From positions 620,001 to 684,000 of the forward strand of contig VNKQ01000010.1 in NCBI GenBank assembly GCA_016508695.1: DNA of 64,000 nucleotides, read 5' to 3'. The stretch is from Hyphodiscus hymeniophilus (Eukaryota; Ascomycota; Leotiomycetes; Helotiales; Hyphodiscaceae). The position numbers and the translations under genes are program-made. Of this stretch, positions 32,743-44,495 are shown piece by piece. The notes under the pieces were generated by a model. It was not told the origin of the DNA, searched no databases, and saw only the letters and a program-made list of their open reading frames with translations. Position 1 is the stretch's first letter. Every line of letters starts with the position of its first letter.

Positions 32743-33347
32743 GGCTGCAGAGGTTTAGGGGCAGTATTGCCAGGTTGGCGATTTCGGATTCGAAACCCGC
32801 AAGCCCCTCGATGGGACGAAGAGACCCTAGTGTTCTTGGAATTCTACGTGGAGTACCGGTCCAATGACTGAGAGGCTATATCGATGTGTGCTGTCTTGGG
32901 CTGTGAGCGAGTGCTGGCAGAAAACCTCTGTTGAATTGTCTAGAGTTGCGATGGGAAACAAAAGGTTCTGGCCTCTCGAACCTCGTAAATCTTATTAGCG
33001 CGTCCGCTTTTAGACCAACCGACAAGGATCTTGACGCAAGAGCGCAATGAATTCTGGAAAGATATCTCATTCAAAAAGAACAATGATTATGCTGTTTCAT
33101 TATTATTATTACAAACATATTGAGAATTCGGAAAGAATAAAAGACTTGTTGCAATGCCCCAGATCCAACTCGAAATACCCTTAAAAATAGGTAGGTAGAG
33201 AGCCTTGGAGGGCCGACCCCTATTCTTATCGCTAGATAGGTAGATTTCCACAATCGCGACTTCACAGCGATTTGTTCTCACGCGTTTTCCATTTGCAACA
33301 TTTTAAGAACGAAAAACGATACAAAATCACCCAAAATCAACCTCAAG
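32743..33347. other. Divergent promoter, VRG4 and PLP1
   Basis: 605 bp between divergent starts. A short (ATT)n tract lies at about 33099-33113. A GGTTTCGAATCC-like string near 32790 recalls a tRNA T-arm, but no D-arm or acceptor stem accompanies it. Confidence 0.5.
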
Positions 33348-34030
33348 ATGGCAAACATCGATTCCCACGTAGCCTCCGTGCTTGACACCTCTGGAGCACA
33401 CTCTGACGATGAAGACGCCCTCATAGCCTCCCTCGAAGACTCCCCCGCCATCGATGCCTTCCGCGAGCAACGCCTTCAACAATTACACTCGGAATTCACG
33501 CGCGCAAAGGCACAGAAAAATCAAGGTTTTGGCAACTATAGCGAGATTAAAGAGGAAAAGGCTCTTATGGACCTCACTACTGAGGTTAAATACGCTGTGG
33601 TGCATTTTGCCAAGGATGATTTTGCGAGATGTGGGACTATGGATGTGCACTTGGAGGTTTGAGCCCATTGGGTATTTGAGTGCTTCTGATATGGAGACTA
33701 ACTATGGGATAGAGTTTGGCCAAGAAGCATTTTGATACGAGATTCCTAAAGATGAATGTTGAGAACGCTCCATTCTTAGTTACCAAGCTCAAGGTTCAGG
33801 TCCTGCCTTGCGTCTTGGCTTTTGTGAATGGTGTGAGTGTGGATCGAATTGTAGGGTTTGAGGGCTTGGGATATACACCGGATACCTTTACGACGAAGGA
33901 CTTGGAAGGAAGACTTTTGAGTTCGGGGGTCATCCAACGGGCGAAAGCAACAGGGGATGCCGGTGCCGTACAATGGGGTGTGAAAGCGCAGAAGAAATAC
34001 GACAGCGAAGACGATGATGAGTGGGATTGA
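33348..34030 (+). CDS. PLP1: Phosducin-like / TXNDC9 thioredoxin-fold protein
   Basis: A co-chaperone family that works with the CCT chaperonin on tubulin and actin folding. Exons are 33348-33656 and 33713-34030, giving 208 aa. A charged helical N-terminus (DEDALIASLEDSPAIDAFRE, then QRLQQLHSEF) precedes a thioredoxin fold without the CxxC active site: VKYAVVHFAKDDFARCGTMD, KMNVENAPFLVTKLKVQVLP and GFEGLG. The acidic tail DSEDDDEWD is typical. The intron acceptor GATAG at 33712 gives HLESLAKKHF, which matches the family. Confidence 0.93.
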
Positions 34031-34930
34031 AACGCGTTGATCAATGACACCTCATCCTCAAATGAGCTGGTTCTCGGCCGTCTGGGAAGGGTGCTCGTAT
34101 CCAGCCAAGATATACATGCCGTCAGTCTCATGATATCGCTGAAGAGAGTTTGTCGCAAAATGCGATAACTTCAGCGGCTGTGCCACTACTCGGCGTCTCA
34201 CATGGCTGAATAGGTACCGGCTTTGGGTTTCGCAGGTTTGGACTCTGGAGACTCAGGGGAGGCGAAGGGTGGTATTGATCATATCTTCCAATCCAAGCAC
34301 ACTTGCAGTTGAATGCCCTGCCGGATGACCAAAAGTTCTCTCCTAGCTGACAGTGAATATGCACGTCGACATCTGAGGTATCAAAGGATCTTTGCAAGTA
34401 CTCTCCAATCAACTCTTTACCAATTTCTTCTGGACTATTCTCAGCGCTTTTGCAAGCAAACAATGTTCTCTCTGAACCTAAAATAGTCACAGCAGAAAAG
34501 GAACAAGCGTTCCACGAGCCGTTTCATATCCAGGCTGTCTGGCAAATGTATCAAGGAGAAGCACCTGTCAATCTTAACTCTTGGCCTCGACAAATAATTC
34601 AGCTACGAGGGCAACAAGTGTTGGCAGCTCTGTTGACAACCAAGCATACATTGCAAACCACGCAGATCAGGAATGGTATGCTTCAAAAGCTCTCGCGTTG
34701 AGCGTTTGAATCTCCTGTCCTCATTTTGTGAAGATCTTTGAACGATTGGGACAATGACTTGGAGAAAATAATCTTAAGTACTTATTGATTGCTACTATCA
34801 TAATCGCTCAACTCCTTTGCACGACTCGGATAATGGCTATTAAAAACGGAACTCTGTCACAAACCCCCCAAAGCGCCTCCGCTCAAACAGATATCTAAAC
34901 AGCAAACACATTGAAATAACCTAGAGGGAC
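34031..34930. other. Region with one unsupported open frame
   Basis: 900 bp. A minus-strand frame of 120 codons (34128-34490) reads GKELIGEYLQRSFDTSDVDV and QLGENFWSSGRAFNCKCAWI, with some coding character, but no start exon or family was found. A + frame at 34450-34701 overlaps it. Left unassigned. Confidence 0.3.
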
Positions 34931-35446
34931 TCAAAGACCAGCCGCCCTCCTCTCAACAACAGGTAACTTCCTCTGCCATGCCTGATAAAGACTAACCCTC
35001 TGATTCCTTTTCTCCCACTTTTCCCCAATCATCCCCTTAAGTCTCTCTACGGCACCCACCCTCTGCAACTTCCCACCTATTTTCAAACTACTGGTGGTCG
35101 ACAGCGACGACCTCCTCTCACTCCAATCACCATCATCGCTCGAAGTCCGATTTCCATCGCGTCCAATACCATCGTGCCAGCTCGTTGACGCGCTCATTTG
35201 GGGGTGTGATTTGTGTTGGTCTACGGGTAAGCTGAGTATGGCGCGGTCCTGAGAATTTGCTCGGTTTCCTGCTCGGCCGTTGTCGGTGTGGAGCGAGGCA
35301 GCCGATTGTGTGGTTGTACGTGGTGGGCTGGGTATAGCTGTGTTGGAGCTTTGCGTTGGCTTGGAACTCCCTGCTCCGCCTGGGCCGACTTTAATGTAGG
35401 AGCGAGAGTTGGGCTTCAGTGGCTCGTTGTCTGTGTATACGGACAT
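34931..35446 (-). CDS. Small disordered protein, possibly DUF3602-like
   Basis: A 171-aa single-exon frame from MSVYTDNEPLKPNSRSYIKV; an upstream in-frame ATG at 35509 would add 21 residues. The segment SYIKVGPGGAGSSKP resembles the GRGGAGN-type motif of fungal DUF3602/Par32-like proteins, but with only one copy the match is weak. The middle is Ser/Asp/Arg-rich and the C-terminal 50 residues (VGAVERLKGMIGEKWEKRNQ) may form a helix. No membrane segment or catalytic motif. Confidence 0.5.
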   Translation of the reverse strand: MSVYTDNEPLKPNSRSYIKVGPGGAGSSKPTQSSNTAIPSPPRTTTQSAASLHTDNGRAGNRANSQDRAILSLPVDQHKSHPQMSASTSWHDGIGRDGNRTSSDDGDWSERRSSLSTTSSLKIGGKLQRVGAVERLKGMIGEKWEKRNQRVSLYQAWQRKLPVVERRAAGL

Positions 35447-37016
35447 GGGAGGTGGTGTTGGATTTGTCAGTTGAATGAAGAGAGTGGACAAGAGTACTTG
35501 GAAGTTCATGTGGTTGAGGGAGATGTGGAGGTAATTAGGCTATGTGAAGTTTATTGAGAGACTGAAAGATGACATTCGAAGCTCATTAGCCAGGAATGGG
35601 ATAATGATAGTTATATAAGTCTTCTGTCCAAGACTGGAATTGACTGCGGGGTCGATTACCCGATGAGTGAGATGTGGTGAGATTTGGTGAGATTAAATAC
35701 CCGGGATACTTGGTTCTCTAATCTGACCACACAGCCTCAAGGCCTCAGAACCGGGGGTCATACAGTAGCCATCCCAAAAATCTGCTGAGATACAGTACTT
35801 TCGAGGCTGAGCGAACTCTAAAACAGTTGTGGAGCGGTATGAATGGTGGTCTACCCGTTGCGCGGGAATTCCGTAAATGCATTCCAATTAAGATTGACTA
35901 GGACGGTACTAACAGCTCTTACGTATCCCCAGGACTCACTTATTTAACGATCCCGTACAGAATCACCCTTGATAGCATTTGACGGCGGCTAAGTTGACTA
36001 GGTTGACTGTAGCTTGACAGCACGGCTTCAGCTTAGAGCTAGGTGGAAGGCCGCAGAGCTATTCCCAAACATCGTCCGCTCGATGTACTTTCAAAAGCCA
36101 ATGATTGGAATACATGTAAACAACAAACTCACCAATAGTTCAACAACAGAGGTGGCTCAGTCTAGCCACAGGTCGAAAGCCAGCCACTGCTCCAGTTGGC
36201 GGTAACGGTAACAGCTCTGTGGTGACAGACAAATGGGTACCGCTCAGCACCCATCCTTTCGTACACATCAGCAACCAGATAGCAAGCCATGTCACGCTTT
36301 GGGATGCATGGAGAGTGCGTGGAATGGGACGAATGGGAAAAGGGAACGACGGAGCAGCCGAAAAAGAGGCTGACTGTCAGGTTATGCTAAGAGCGCCACC
36401 AGTTTCTTCATTGGATGTGAGGCTGTAAGGTTGTGGTTTGATATCTCGATATCATTCCGCCGCCCAAGGGTGTATTGTTGTGGCTTGCGATCAGAAATCC
36501 TGACAGTGGTCTCCAAGAATCGGACACCTTTGAGAGCTTGTTATGACATCCCGCGCATTCTCGCTGGCTCGGGTATGTACCACCTACGTGAGGTACTTTC
36601 AAGTTTTTTTCTGAGTGCCCGGATTGGAACTTTGATGATGTATTTATGCCCAAAAATTACTCGTTTGTTTTTCAAAGGCTATTAAGTTTGTATATGCTTT
36701 TAAGATTCGCGGTTTTCAGTACACACTCCTAAGACAATTTTCGAATGCTGCAGAAGCGAGGTCTAGTAAAGAGCACGAGGAATCAGAAAAGATGAGATGG
36801 AAGTTGAATACTGTTATAGAGCGACAAGTGGTGAATTCCGCCAGGGTAAGCCATACAAATTGTAGTACAAATATAAATTATAAAATCATCGTCCAATGCT
36901 GGATGCAAAACTTCAAAGATGAATGCCGAACTCCAAACCTGTACCCTACTCATCGCCGAAGATCAACGATAACTCAACTATTCTCTCGGAATCTCGTAAA
37001 AGTCATGAGCCGACAA
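35447..37016. other. Long intergenic region
   Basis: 1.57 kb without a supported gene. Three TTGAC cores occur within 30 bp at about 35993-36020. Open frames at 36014-36685 and 36792-37412 (the last antisense to the cupin gene) have no motifs. Confidence 0.5.
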
Positions 37017-37802
37017 TTAACGCTTCGTAATACCACAGGTCATCAAACATTGCTCAACACCTTCGGCGATGCTAGTTGGAATAGCAGACTTGAATTTGGC
37101 CACGTCAGCCCCATCGATAGCTTCCCCAAATGCAGCAGAGACAACGTCGGATGTCATGGCAAAAAGTTCGTCGGCGACTTGGCCTGTACCAAAGTCCTCC
37201 GATGTGAAGCTCGCAACGAATGTAGCATTTGTACAATCAGGGTTGAACTGGGTGTGCACACTTCCTTGGTAGAAAGGCTGCATCTGAAAGGCATTGATGG
37301 TGTTACTGATAAGTCTCCGCCCGTCCGCGGCGTTGTTGTTGTTGAAGACTCCATTCTCCGGGAGCATCTCAGTCTTGAGACGACCTTGAGTAACGATTTG
37401 CAGCTCCACTGAGCGAGGATGCACATGTGGTGTGTTAAACCCGCAGGGCCCGAGAAATCCAACAGCCATACCTGCTCCAGTCCCAACGAGTGCCGGGAAC
37501 GTTTTGCGGTTTGCAGCAATAAGGTCTCCTCCCTTGCCACCCTTGTTTTTCAGTGCCGGATTACCAAAGTCGAACACGAAATCAGAGTTTTCGGGTAGAA
37601 GGGCAAAACGGTCAACTGCTGTATCTGCGAGGAAGAGTTGTGCTGTGAGGGAGAGGCCTGTGTTCGTTGCGGCCGGAACGGCAGTAACGGTTGTGCTGGC
37701 AGAAGTGGTGGTATTGGTTACGCTTCTTGGGTAAGGAGCAGATGGGAGAGCAAGAGTGGATGCCGCCATGAGGGCAACGACCATAATTGAGGAGAAAGAC
37801 AT
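37017..37802 (-). CDS. Secreted germin/spherulin-like cupin
   Basis: A 261-aa single-exon protein with a signal peptide (SSIMVVALMAASTLALPSA). A Thr/Ser/Ala-rich spacer follows, then a single cupin barrel. Cupin motif 1 is GFNTPHVHPRSVELQIVTQG, with the HxH and Glu metal ligands; motif 2 is PFYQGSVHTQFN, with the third His and the Asn. This arrangement is that of germins and Physarum spherulin 1, many of which bind Mn and some of which act as oxalate oxidases or stress proteins. Two Cys (DC and QC) near the end may form a disulfide. The enzymatic activity cannot be told from sequence. Confidence 0.9.
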   Translation of the reverse strand: MSFSSIMVVALMAASTLALPSAPYPRSVTNTTTSASTTVTAVPAATNTGLSLTAQLFLADTAVDRFALLPENSDFVFDFGNPALKNKGGKGGDLIAANRKTFPALVGTGAGMAVGFLGPCGFNTPHVHPRSVELQIVTQGRLKTEMLPENGVFNNNNAADGRRLISNTINAFQMQPFYQGSVHTQFNPDCTNATFVASFTSEDFGTGQVADELFAMTSDVVSAAFGEAIDGADVAKFKSAIPTSIAEGVEQCLMTCGITKR

Positions 37803-39673
37803 GAGGAATTTGGTTGAATTATAAGGGATCTAAAGATCGAATGTAGGAAACCAACTCAAAGAAAAGACCCAAGGAAAAGAGCTAAAGGTGGATGTAGGAA
37901 GAATTGATTGATGGTTTGACTGTTGGATGCAGAGCCAAGTCTCTTTGGGAGGCAGGACTTTTATAAAAAAGTCCAATATATCATATATCCCAATATGACA
38001 ACTTCGGCGTCTAACACATGGCTCAAGGGCGCAGTTCTGGAAACGAAATCATCCGAAACAACCCTGCCAGATGGAAATAGGCGCGCTTGAAAGCTTCTAT
38101 CTGGATATATTCCTATTGGCTTGAAAAAGGTGCATGGTTGGCTGTGAGAATTTAGCTCAGTGCTCACACAGCCCGAACTGGCGCTGCTCAGCCGCGCTGC
38201 AGACAAATCCAAATTCGAAAACGAATGACACAAGAATCGTTGACAACGAATCGATCTTACACAAGGTGATCTGTTCCAGGATATCAAAGCGAAGGATAAA
38301 TGCCATGCGGTCTTCGGGTTAAGATTTCCCGCTACATCACGTTTATCGGCGATGCTCTCTGACCCGGCGGACGATCCACAAAGTCCTGAAATGCGGCTGA
38401 CAAACCTTTGTCATTCCGCGATTCACTTTCCACACTTATGGTGACGAATATAGAAAGTGGTCATCACCCTTATGCGGAGTGTTATCAGCTCCTTAAAGTA
38501 GTAGGATAGGTAGGCATGTTTGTGTCATATGACAGTGTCCATAACAGAAAACGCTTGCACTCATTGCGCTTTCCCGGTGAGGAATCGAGGAGGAAAATTA
38601 CACAGTAATAATTTCAGAGATATGGAACGACTACCAGAGGTGTTGTCTCAAAGTTCTCAGGTGAGCGAAGAATGTGAATAGGCCAATGAAGGTGATAATC
38701 TCGGGGTATCAAATGGAACTCGGACAGGTTGCTGAGTGGGATAGACTAACTACCTTGAACCTCCTGCAAACAAGTCGTTTTGGGATGAGCTTTTGAAAGA
38801 AACATGATGCAGAAGTACTTCTCGTCATCCAACCCTGCCATACAGGCCACAAATGGTGTCAGTAGTGTCTATCCCTCATGACAGGACAGCTACACCCCAT
38901 GCATTCTTTCTGCATCCGCTTGCCTTCATTTGTGACCTTTTTGCCAGGCAAGGTACTCAAGCCTTGTATGAATTGAAAGACCAAGCCCTTCATAGGAAGT
39001 TTTGCTATTTGACCCACATGCAAATCGTGTACTATAACCAGAACCTCGGAGACTACGTGGTGTATTCACGCTCGTCCACAACTAGCTTAAAGAGCCCAGA
39101 AGCGACCAATCTTGAAATAGTCCTTCGTGTGTGAAGTTGTTTCCTCGAATATATTGGCAGATCTCAAGTTCTTTCTGATATCCAGTAGCGAGGAACCTCA
39201 AGGCAATATGTCGGCCGCTGCTCGGGGGGCGGAAGAAAATTTCAGCCTGTGTCACGTTTCGTGGTGGAGACCCTAGGGATAGCTTACTTGTCATGCAAGT
39301 CTTTTTCAAGCCAGAGAGTGAAAAAGCCCCCCATGCCAGTTTTCAGAATGACATGACACCTTCCTTGATACAGGTCCTTAAGAAGGACAGGAACAATGTT
39401 CGCATTCTTGTAATACCAAAGTTCAGAGGTATGGCTCCTGTAGATGTTGCAGAAAAGGACTCGTGCCCTACAGGTTGAGATCATGTTTATTTTGTCGTTG
39501 ACTGTGTATGTTCAAAAATAGAAGACACGTTTGAGCGAACTACATGGGAAAAGATATTATACGTGAGGAGCGCGCGAGACGAACCTAGACGATGTTAGTG
39601 ATTGTCATTTTCGGCCTTTGCATTGAATGGAGATATTGACTACACGAAGTTTTAAGGGCGTGCGAACCGTCCG
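37803..39673. other. Longest intergenic region, no gene seen
   Basis: 1.87 kb between the cupin start and the oxidoreductase stop. Open frames are short and motif-free. A 12-bp perfect palindrome (TGTCATATGACA) lies at about 38523-38534. It may contain the cupin gene's extended promoter or unrecognised non-coding RNA. Confidence 0.5.
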
Positions 39674-41267
39674 TTACCATGGAGCCTTCTGCTCTATTCG
39701 TTCCTTCGTCGTTTTAAATACCCTTGGAATGCCACTCTCTTCAAAAGGGACTTTCTCTCTGATCATCTTCGCAATGCCCTTTGCCGTTAAGTAGATATAT
39801 GACATCCCGCTACCATTGAACCCAGCAAGAACATATTGCCCCTCCTTACCAGGTATCCTTCCACAGTGGGGAAGCTCGTCTGCTGTGTAGCCCATGACTA
39901 ATCGCGTTAGCCAATGTCTGCCGAGCTCCTAGCCATTCAATAGAAGAGAACATAAGAACTTACTTCCTGTCCTGTAAAGGAGCCACAGTCAGCAAGGATT
40001 TGTTGTAGAAGCAGGAATGAAGCAGGAACTGCTCTTGCAAGTTTCGAGAACATACCATAAATAGTCAACAAAGGCACCACTCTTGTCCCAGCCTCTGAAG
40101 TTGTCCTGCATGACTGTCTCGAAATGCTTTCTGGCAGGCTCGATGAGCGTACTATCGTCGAAGTTGTTCCACCAAAGCTCCTTGTCTGTGACATATGTGT
40201 CCTTGGCTCCGCCACAGATCACTCCACCATCAGGTCTCGGAATCAAATAATCCCTGATTTCTTTTCCCCCGAAACTAAGTCCGAATGTCTGAACAAGATG
40301 TGGAGGTGGATATTGCGTATCCGCTGGAGTTTTGATATGAGAGCAAGTACCCTTCACTGGAATAATTGTATCTGTGTATGAATGAGCTATTCCGGGCGTG
40401 TATCCGTTCGTTGCGAAGACAACTTTCTTCGCACAGATTGAGCCTCGGGGTGTACGGATGAGTGATGAGCCATCAGGACACTGAGAGACAGAAGTAACTC
40501 TGGTGTGAGTCTGGACATTGATCGAGGTCGTCTCCAGCAAATGCGCGAGGAGACTGGTGACGAACTTATACGGCCAGAGTTGCGCGGCAGTCACTGTTTT
40601 CAAAGTACAGTGAATATTGCATTGTGGCGTGCTGTCGAGGAATTATGACTAACCTGTGGTGGCTGCTTTCGCTCCTTTAATTCCAGAGAGCCTCTCTACA
40701 TATTTAGGCCCAAGGTATTGAACATCATGGATGTAATCGAGACCTTCCTTCAGAAGCTCCTCGTAACTTGCCGTCATTTCATCAGCTTCTGACTGGGCGA
40801 GGTAAGTCTCACAGACTCGCGTAAGTACGAAGTCACAGTCAAGTTTCTCCTTCTCAACAACTTCCTTCATGGCAAACACCTGATTTGCTTTGAATAATGT
40901 GAGTTCTTTCGCGGCATCTGCCCCATAATTCTTGAGCATGCCATTCAGAAACTGCCATCCCATCATCAAATGGCCACCTGGGGATTCTCAGCTTCGTTTC
41001 GCAAACTAGGAAGGATATACAACCATTGCGCCCTGTTGCTCCCGAGCATATCTCTCGGGCTTCCAGGAGAACTACAGAAGGGGGAGATGGGTTATCATCG
41101 AGGATGTGATAGGCTGTGGAGACGCCTGAGATTCCAGCCCCCACGATTAGAACATCGCACTCAGAGGGAAACTCCTCGGATCGATGGCTATCTATATCAT
41201 GGAGCTCCGACCTCCAGTATGAATGAGTAGAATTTGCCACAGGGAAGATATCACTACCGCCCCCCAT
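39674..41267 (-). CDS. FAD-dependent oxidoreductase, DAO family
   Basis: A flavoenzyme of the D-amino-acid oxidase/PuuB-like superfamily, probably oxidising an amine or amino acid. Exons are 41267-41024, 40977-40654, 40593-40056, 39971-39964 (8 nt) and 39897-39674, giving 445 aa. The Rossmann motif is CDVLIVGAGISGVSTAYHIL, followed by the FAD-contacting GATGRNGGHLMMGW, the VVFATNGYTPGI strand, and the C-terminal GYTADELPHCGRIPG ... VLAGFNGSGMSYI. The 8-nt exon joins ...VDYLW to TGIMGYTAD, which is the family's W-TGIMG motif. Intron 1 has a non-standard GTTGTA donor. A start 22 codons upstream at 41333 is possible. The substrate is unknown. Confidence 0.9.
39964..39971 (-). other. 8-nt micro-exon of the FAD oxidoreductase
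   Basis: On the minus strand GACAGGAA lies between a TTTACAG acceptor and a GTAAGT donor. It completes the conserved Trp-Thr-Gly-Ile motif, and skipping it shifts the frame. Confidence 0.75.
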
Positions 41268-42049
41268 TATGAAATAATATTCAATCGCTTGGGAAACAGG
41301 ACGGTCGGTTTGTGCCTTTGATGATGGATTCAAACGGATTTAAATCGATGAAGGGAAGGCCCGCACAGAGAAGAGAAACAATTTAGAAGAATTGACACAT
41401 GTAGATGTGAATGGGACATTGGGTTTATCATTGAAAATTTGCCTCTATTGATCATATCAGGCAACCAAACGTGAACCTTGTCTACAGGAGCAGAAGAGAA
41501 TGAGGAAGGTGTGACGTACGCTAAACAGGCAGCTCCGTCAATAGTCACGTGAGAGTGTAAAATGAGGTCTAAAAGGTCTGTGATCAATTTCGCGAACCTT
41601 CATGTGAATCGCAGCAAACGTGTATTGACAGATATTGCCATTGAAGCCAGAAGCCTCGCCGTGTCTTAGAAGCATGAACTTCAACCATATAGTTGGGGAT
41701 TGAGCCAGTGCTCGCTTTGATGCCAGTCAATCAATGATCGCAAATTTTGAGGACATTCGGCCACTTCAGCTGTAATCGACCTCGGCGTTGAAAGAGTAGT
41801 TTCTTTCCATGCATGCGTGCCTTTGAGATTTGTTGAGCCCATCAAGAATAATGGAGGAGCGTCTTCTGATCTCCATTGTGTCAAGAAACAAAACCGAGCA
41901 TGTTCCGCTTCCTGCCTGTCCATCGTCGGAGCTGCTGATGGAACAGGATGGTGCACATAGTCGTCCCTCAAATACTGGCCCCTTTCCCACTTCCGTCTTC
42001 TCGGATACCAATCTTCAAAAAGGAAAATCAGACATAGGAACCCGACAAC
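41268..42049. other. Divergent intergenic region
   Basis: 782 bp between the oxidoreductase start and the DUF2786 gene. Antisense or short frames at 41330-42091 have no support. Confidence 0.5.
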
Positions 42050-42919
42050 ATGGACCTTCCAGCGCAAGAAGCAGAGAAGCGTTTTGTCCACCTCAGCCTA
42101 GTTCCTTACCAGGAGCCTGGACAGAAACCGAGAGCAACGCCTTCTTCTCCTCCATCCAAAGCCCCAAAGCAGAAAGCAACCGTCAAGCACCTTGCTTCTG
42201 ATCCAAAGCCCTCAAAGCGATCTTTGAAAGCGTCGAGAACGGAGGCCATCATCGAGCGAGTCCGAAAGTGTCTCGATCGTGGGCGACATCCTACGACTCC
42301 TGAGGCGGAAGCCCGGTCAGCCCTCCTGATGGCATCAAAGTTAATGAAACAGCACAATATCACTGAAACAGAGACTTTTGCGGAGAGTGGCACCATACAA
42401 GATGAATCGACCATGGGGGGAGAAAGTGTGGTTTCAGTGAAACATGTTGAAGGTAAACAAGTGCAGAATTTCTCCTTCGCGTCATCGGCGCTTATGAGTG
42501 CTATGAACACGTTTTTCGATTGCAAGAGCTACCATCAGAGGAGATCGACGTCCATCGAATATGTTTTCTACGGAATTTCGATGAATACCGCTGCTGCTGC
42601 CATGGCATTTGAAATGTGTTACAACCTCATCCTTCATTGGGCTCTTTCAAAGACTGGAGTGTCTGCGAAACACTCTTACAGCCTTGGTGTTGCGATTGGT
42701 TTGCGCGAACTCGCGAATCTTGAAGAGAGAGTCCGGAGAATGCGTGATAATGGATTGCAACTCATCTTGCCATCAAGTGTCGCGAATGAATATCTCCGAG
42801 CACAGAACACAAAGCTAAGGACGGGGAGAAAAGGAACTGCGCCCAAAGATATCGGTGCTTACAAACAGGGCAAAGTTGATAGCAAGAAGATTGATGTACG
42901 AGGTAGACGTCTCAAGTAG
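42050..42919 (+). CDS. DUF2786-domain protein
   Basis: A single-exon 289-aa protein. After a Pro/Lys-rich, probably disordered 60 residues, the DUF2786 motif is clear: IIERVRKCLDRGRHPTTPEA followed by EARSALLMASKLMKQHNI. The rest matches the DUF7168-like region that accompanies it in fungi and phages, with FASSALMSAMNTFFDCKSYH and HSYSLGVAIGLRELANLEER. A basic C-terminus (RKGTAPKDIGAYKQGK) follows. The molecular function of these domains is not established. Confidence 0.85.
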   Translation: MDLPAQEAEKRFVHLSLVPYQEPGQKPRATPSSPPSKAPKQKATVKHLASDPKPSKRSLKASRTEAIIERVRKCLDRGRHPTTPEAEARSALLMASKLMKQHNITETETFAESGTIQDESTMGGESVVSVKHVEGKQVQNFSFASSALMSAMNTFFDCKSYHQRRSTSIEYVFYGISMNTAAAAMAFEMCYNLILHWALSKTGVSAKHSYSLGVAIGLRELANLEERVRRMRDNGLQLILPSSVANEYLRAQNTKLRTGRKGTAPKDIGAYKQGKVDSKKIDVRGRRLK

Positions 42920-44495
42920 ACTGAAGCTGCCGATATCTCACGGGTAGAGGTACATTGGGGTTGGTGAGAAGGTATGGTCTGGATGTCTTGGGAGTGAGAC
43001 AGCCATAACAGATGGCCATGAGATGTCTATGGGAGCCGCAGATTCAGTCTTCATCTTTTTCTGGACCAAGATCCTCAATTATGTCACCGTTTTAGGTCAA
43101 TCGTCGAGACAGCATGAGCGAGTTAGACGCTTTGTCGTTCTTGCCCAAATTTCTTGACAACCATTCGCTCATTTTCAAGTGTTCCTTCTTCTCCTTTGGT
43201 CACTGTATTTCTACCAGTCTTGTAGCTTCTCTTTCTTCCATTTTCTTCCCCAGAACTGACATCATCCATAACCTTTGTCACTCTTTGTAACATATGGATA
43301 CTCTATCATCCGTTCCCCAACCACTCCACCATGCCCATAGCTACCCTTTAACGAGACTGGTGGGCATCTCTTGCCCTTGAGACATGCCGACGAAAAGCTG
43401 TCATCTGTTCTCCTCACCCAATCGCTGAAGTGCTGCCAAGAGATCAGGACAGCATAACAACATCTGTGGACCATGACTACGATACAGCCTCATTCGCAGC
43501 CCTTGCAGGTACTGCCGTCGACTGCACACAATACCGTGAGGGCTCAGTCGATAGTAGCGAGTTAGCATCCACATCCCAGGCTCGCCTCCTCCGATTGTGA
43601 TCGCTACTCTCAGTTTTACCCTTACCTAAGGGAAGTGGAGAGACTTGCAACGAGCATTCTAATTAAGCCGGCACCCAATGGGAGCCCCCCACTGAGCCCT
43701 GTAGCTGATCAGGTAGCTCATCCTCCCCCATCGACGGAGTCTACACATCCACACCGTATTGTTCAGCATAGAAGTATGCCGGGATGGACACCTCATTGGT
43801 ACAATACCAATACAATACCCCGTCGAAGAGACGCTGGTGGCCGGGTCCTGTTTATCAGGAGGATTGGACTGCATTTAGGTGTTTAACTGAGGATTGTATG
43901 GTCGAGATGGACGATTGCTCTTTCGGGTTTGAAATCGTGAAGCACTGAGATGTTATTGAGTTACTGTAATGAAGGTGTGGTTGACTAGAGCGATTTGGAC
44001 GTCAAAACTCAAGAGGATTGTAGCATTTATAAGGAACGAAAAATAAAAGCGTTCCAAGATTAGACTTTCAAAAGTCACAATTCAATGATTGAGATAACTG
44101 GCTCAGTGCCACCAGACATGAAGCCTTGGTTTTGAGCTTCCATGAAGCCAGACAGTATATTTTAGCCTTGGGCTTGGCAGATAGAGTCGAAACGCGGTAA
44201 AACACAGTCATAGGGAAATGGAGGGAACCAACGTGCCTTTCAAGGACGAGATCAAACATCATCTATTTCCTCTGAGCAAATCTAGCGTAAATTTATTATC
44301 GAGGCAGATTCGGTACCAAGGTAGATAAAGCACTTTTTTCTACCTGTGGCAAATACAACATGAACACCTATTCCGCACTCAACGCCAACTATATAGAGCA
44401 ACTATGTGCGAAAAGTTTTTCCTTTCAGGCAATGCTGCCAACCCAAGATCAACGCTTAATACTAATATTTCTGACACCTATTCGTGAGTCGTCTA
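42920..44495. other. Convergent intergenic region, no gene seen
   Basis: 1.58 kb between the 3' ends of the DUF2786 gene (+) and GDH2 (-). Only short frames are present, none with motifs or splice support. Confidence 0.5.

Noticed and set aside
32780..32805. Possible tRNA T-arm (GGTTTCGAATCC on the minus strand)
   Set aside because: No matching ac­ceptor stem, D-arm or anticodon loop could be folded around it.
34450..34701. 84-codon plus-strand frame
   Set aside because: It overlaps an equally open minus frame and has no motif, start context or splice support.
37017..41267. A biosynthetic gene cluster around the cupin, FAD oxidase and (further right) the MFS transporter
   Set aside because: No backbone enzyme or cluster regulator is present, and housekeeping genes lie between them.
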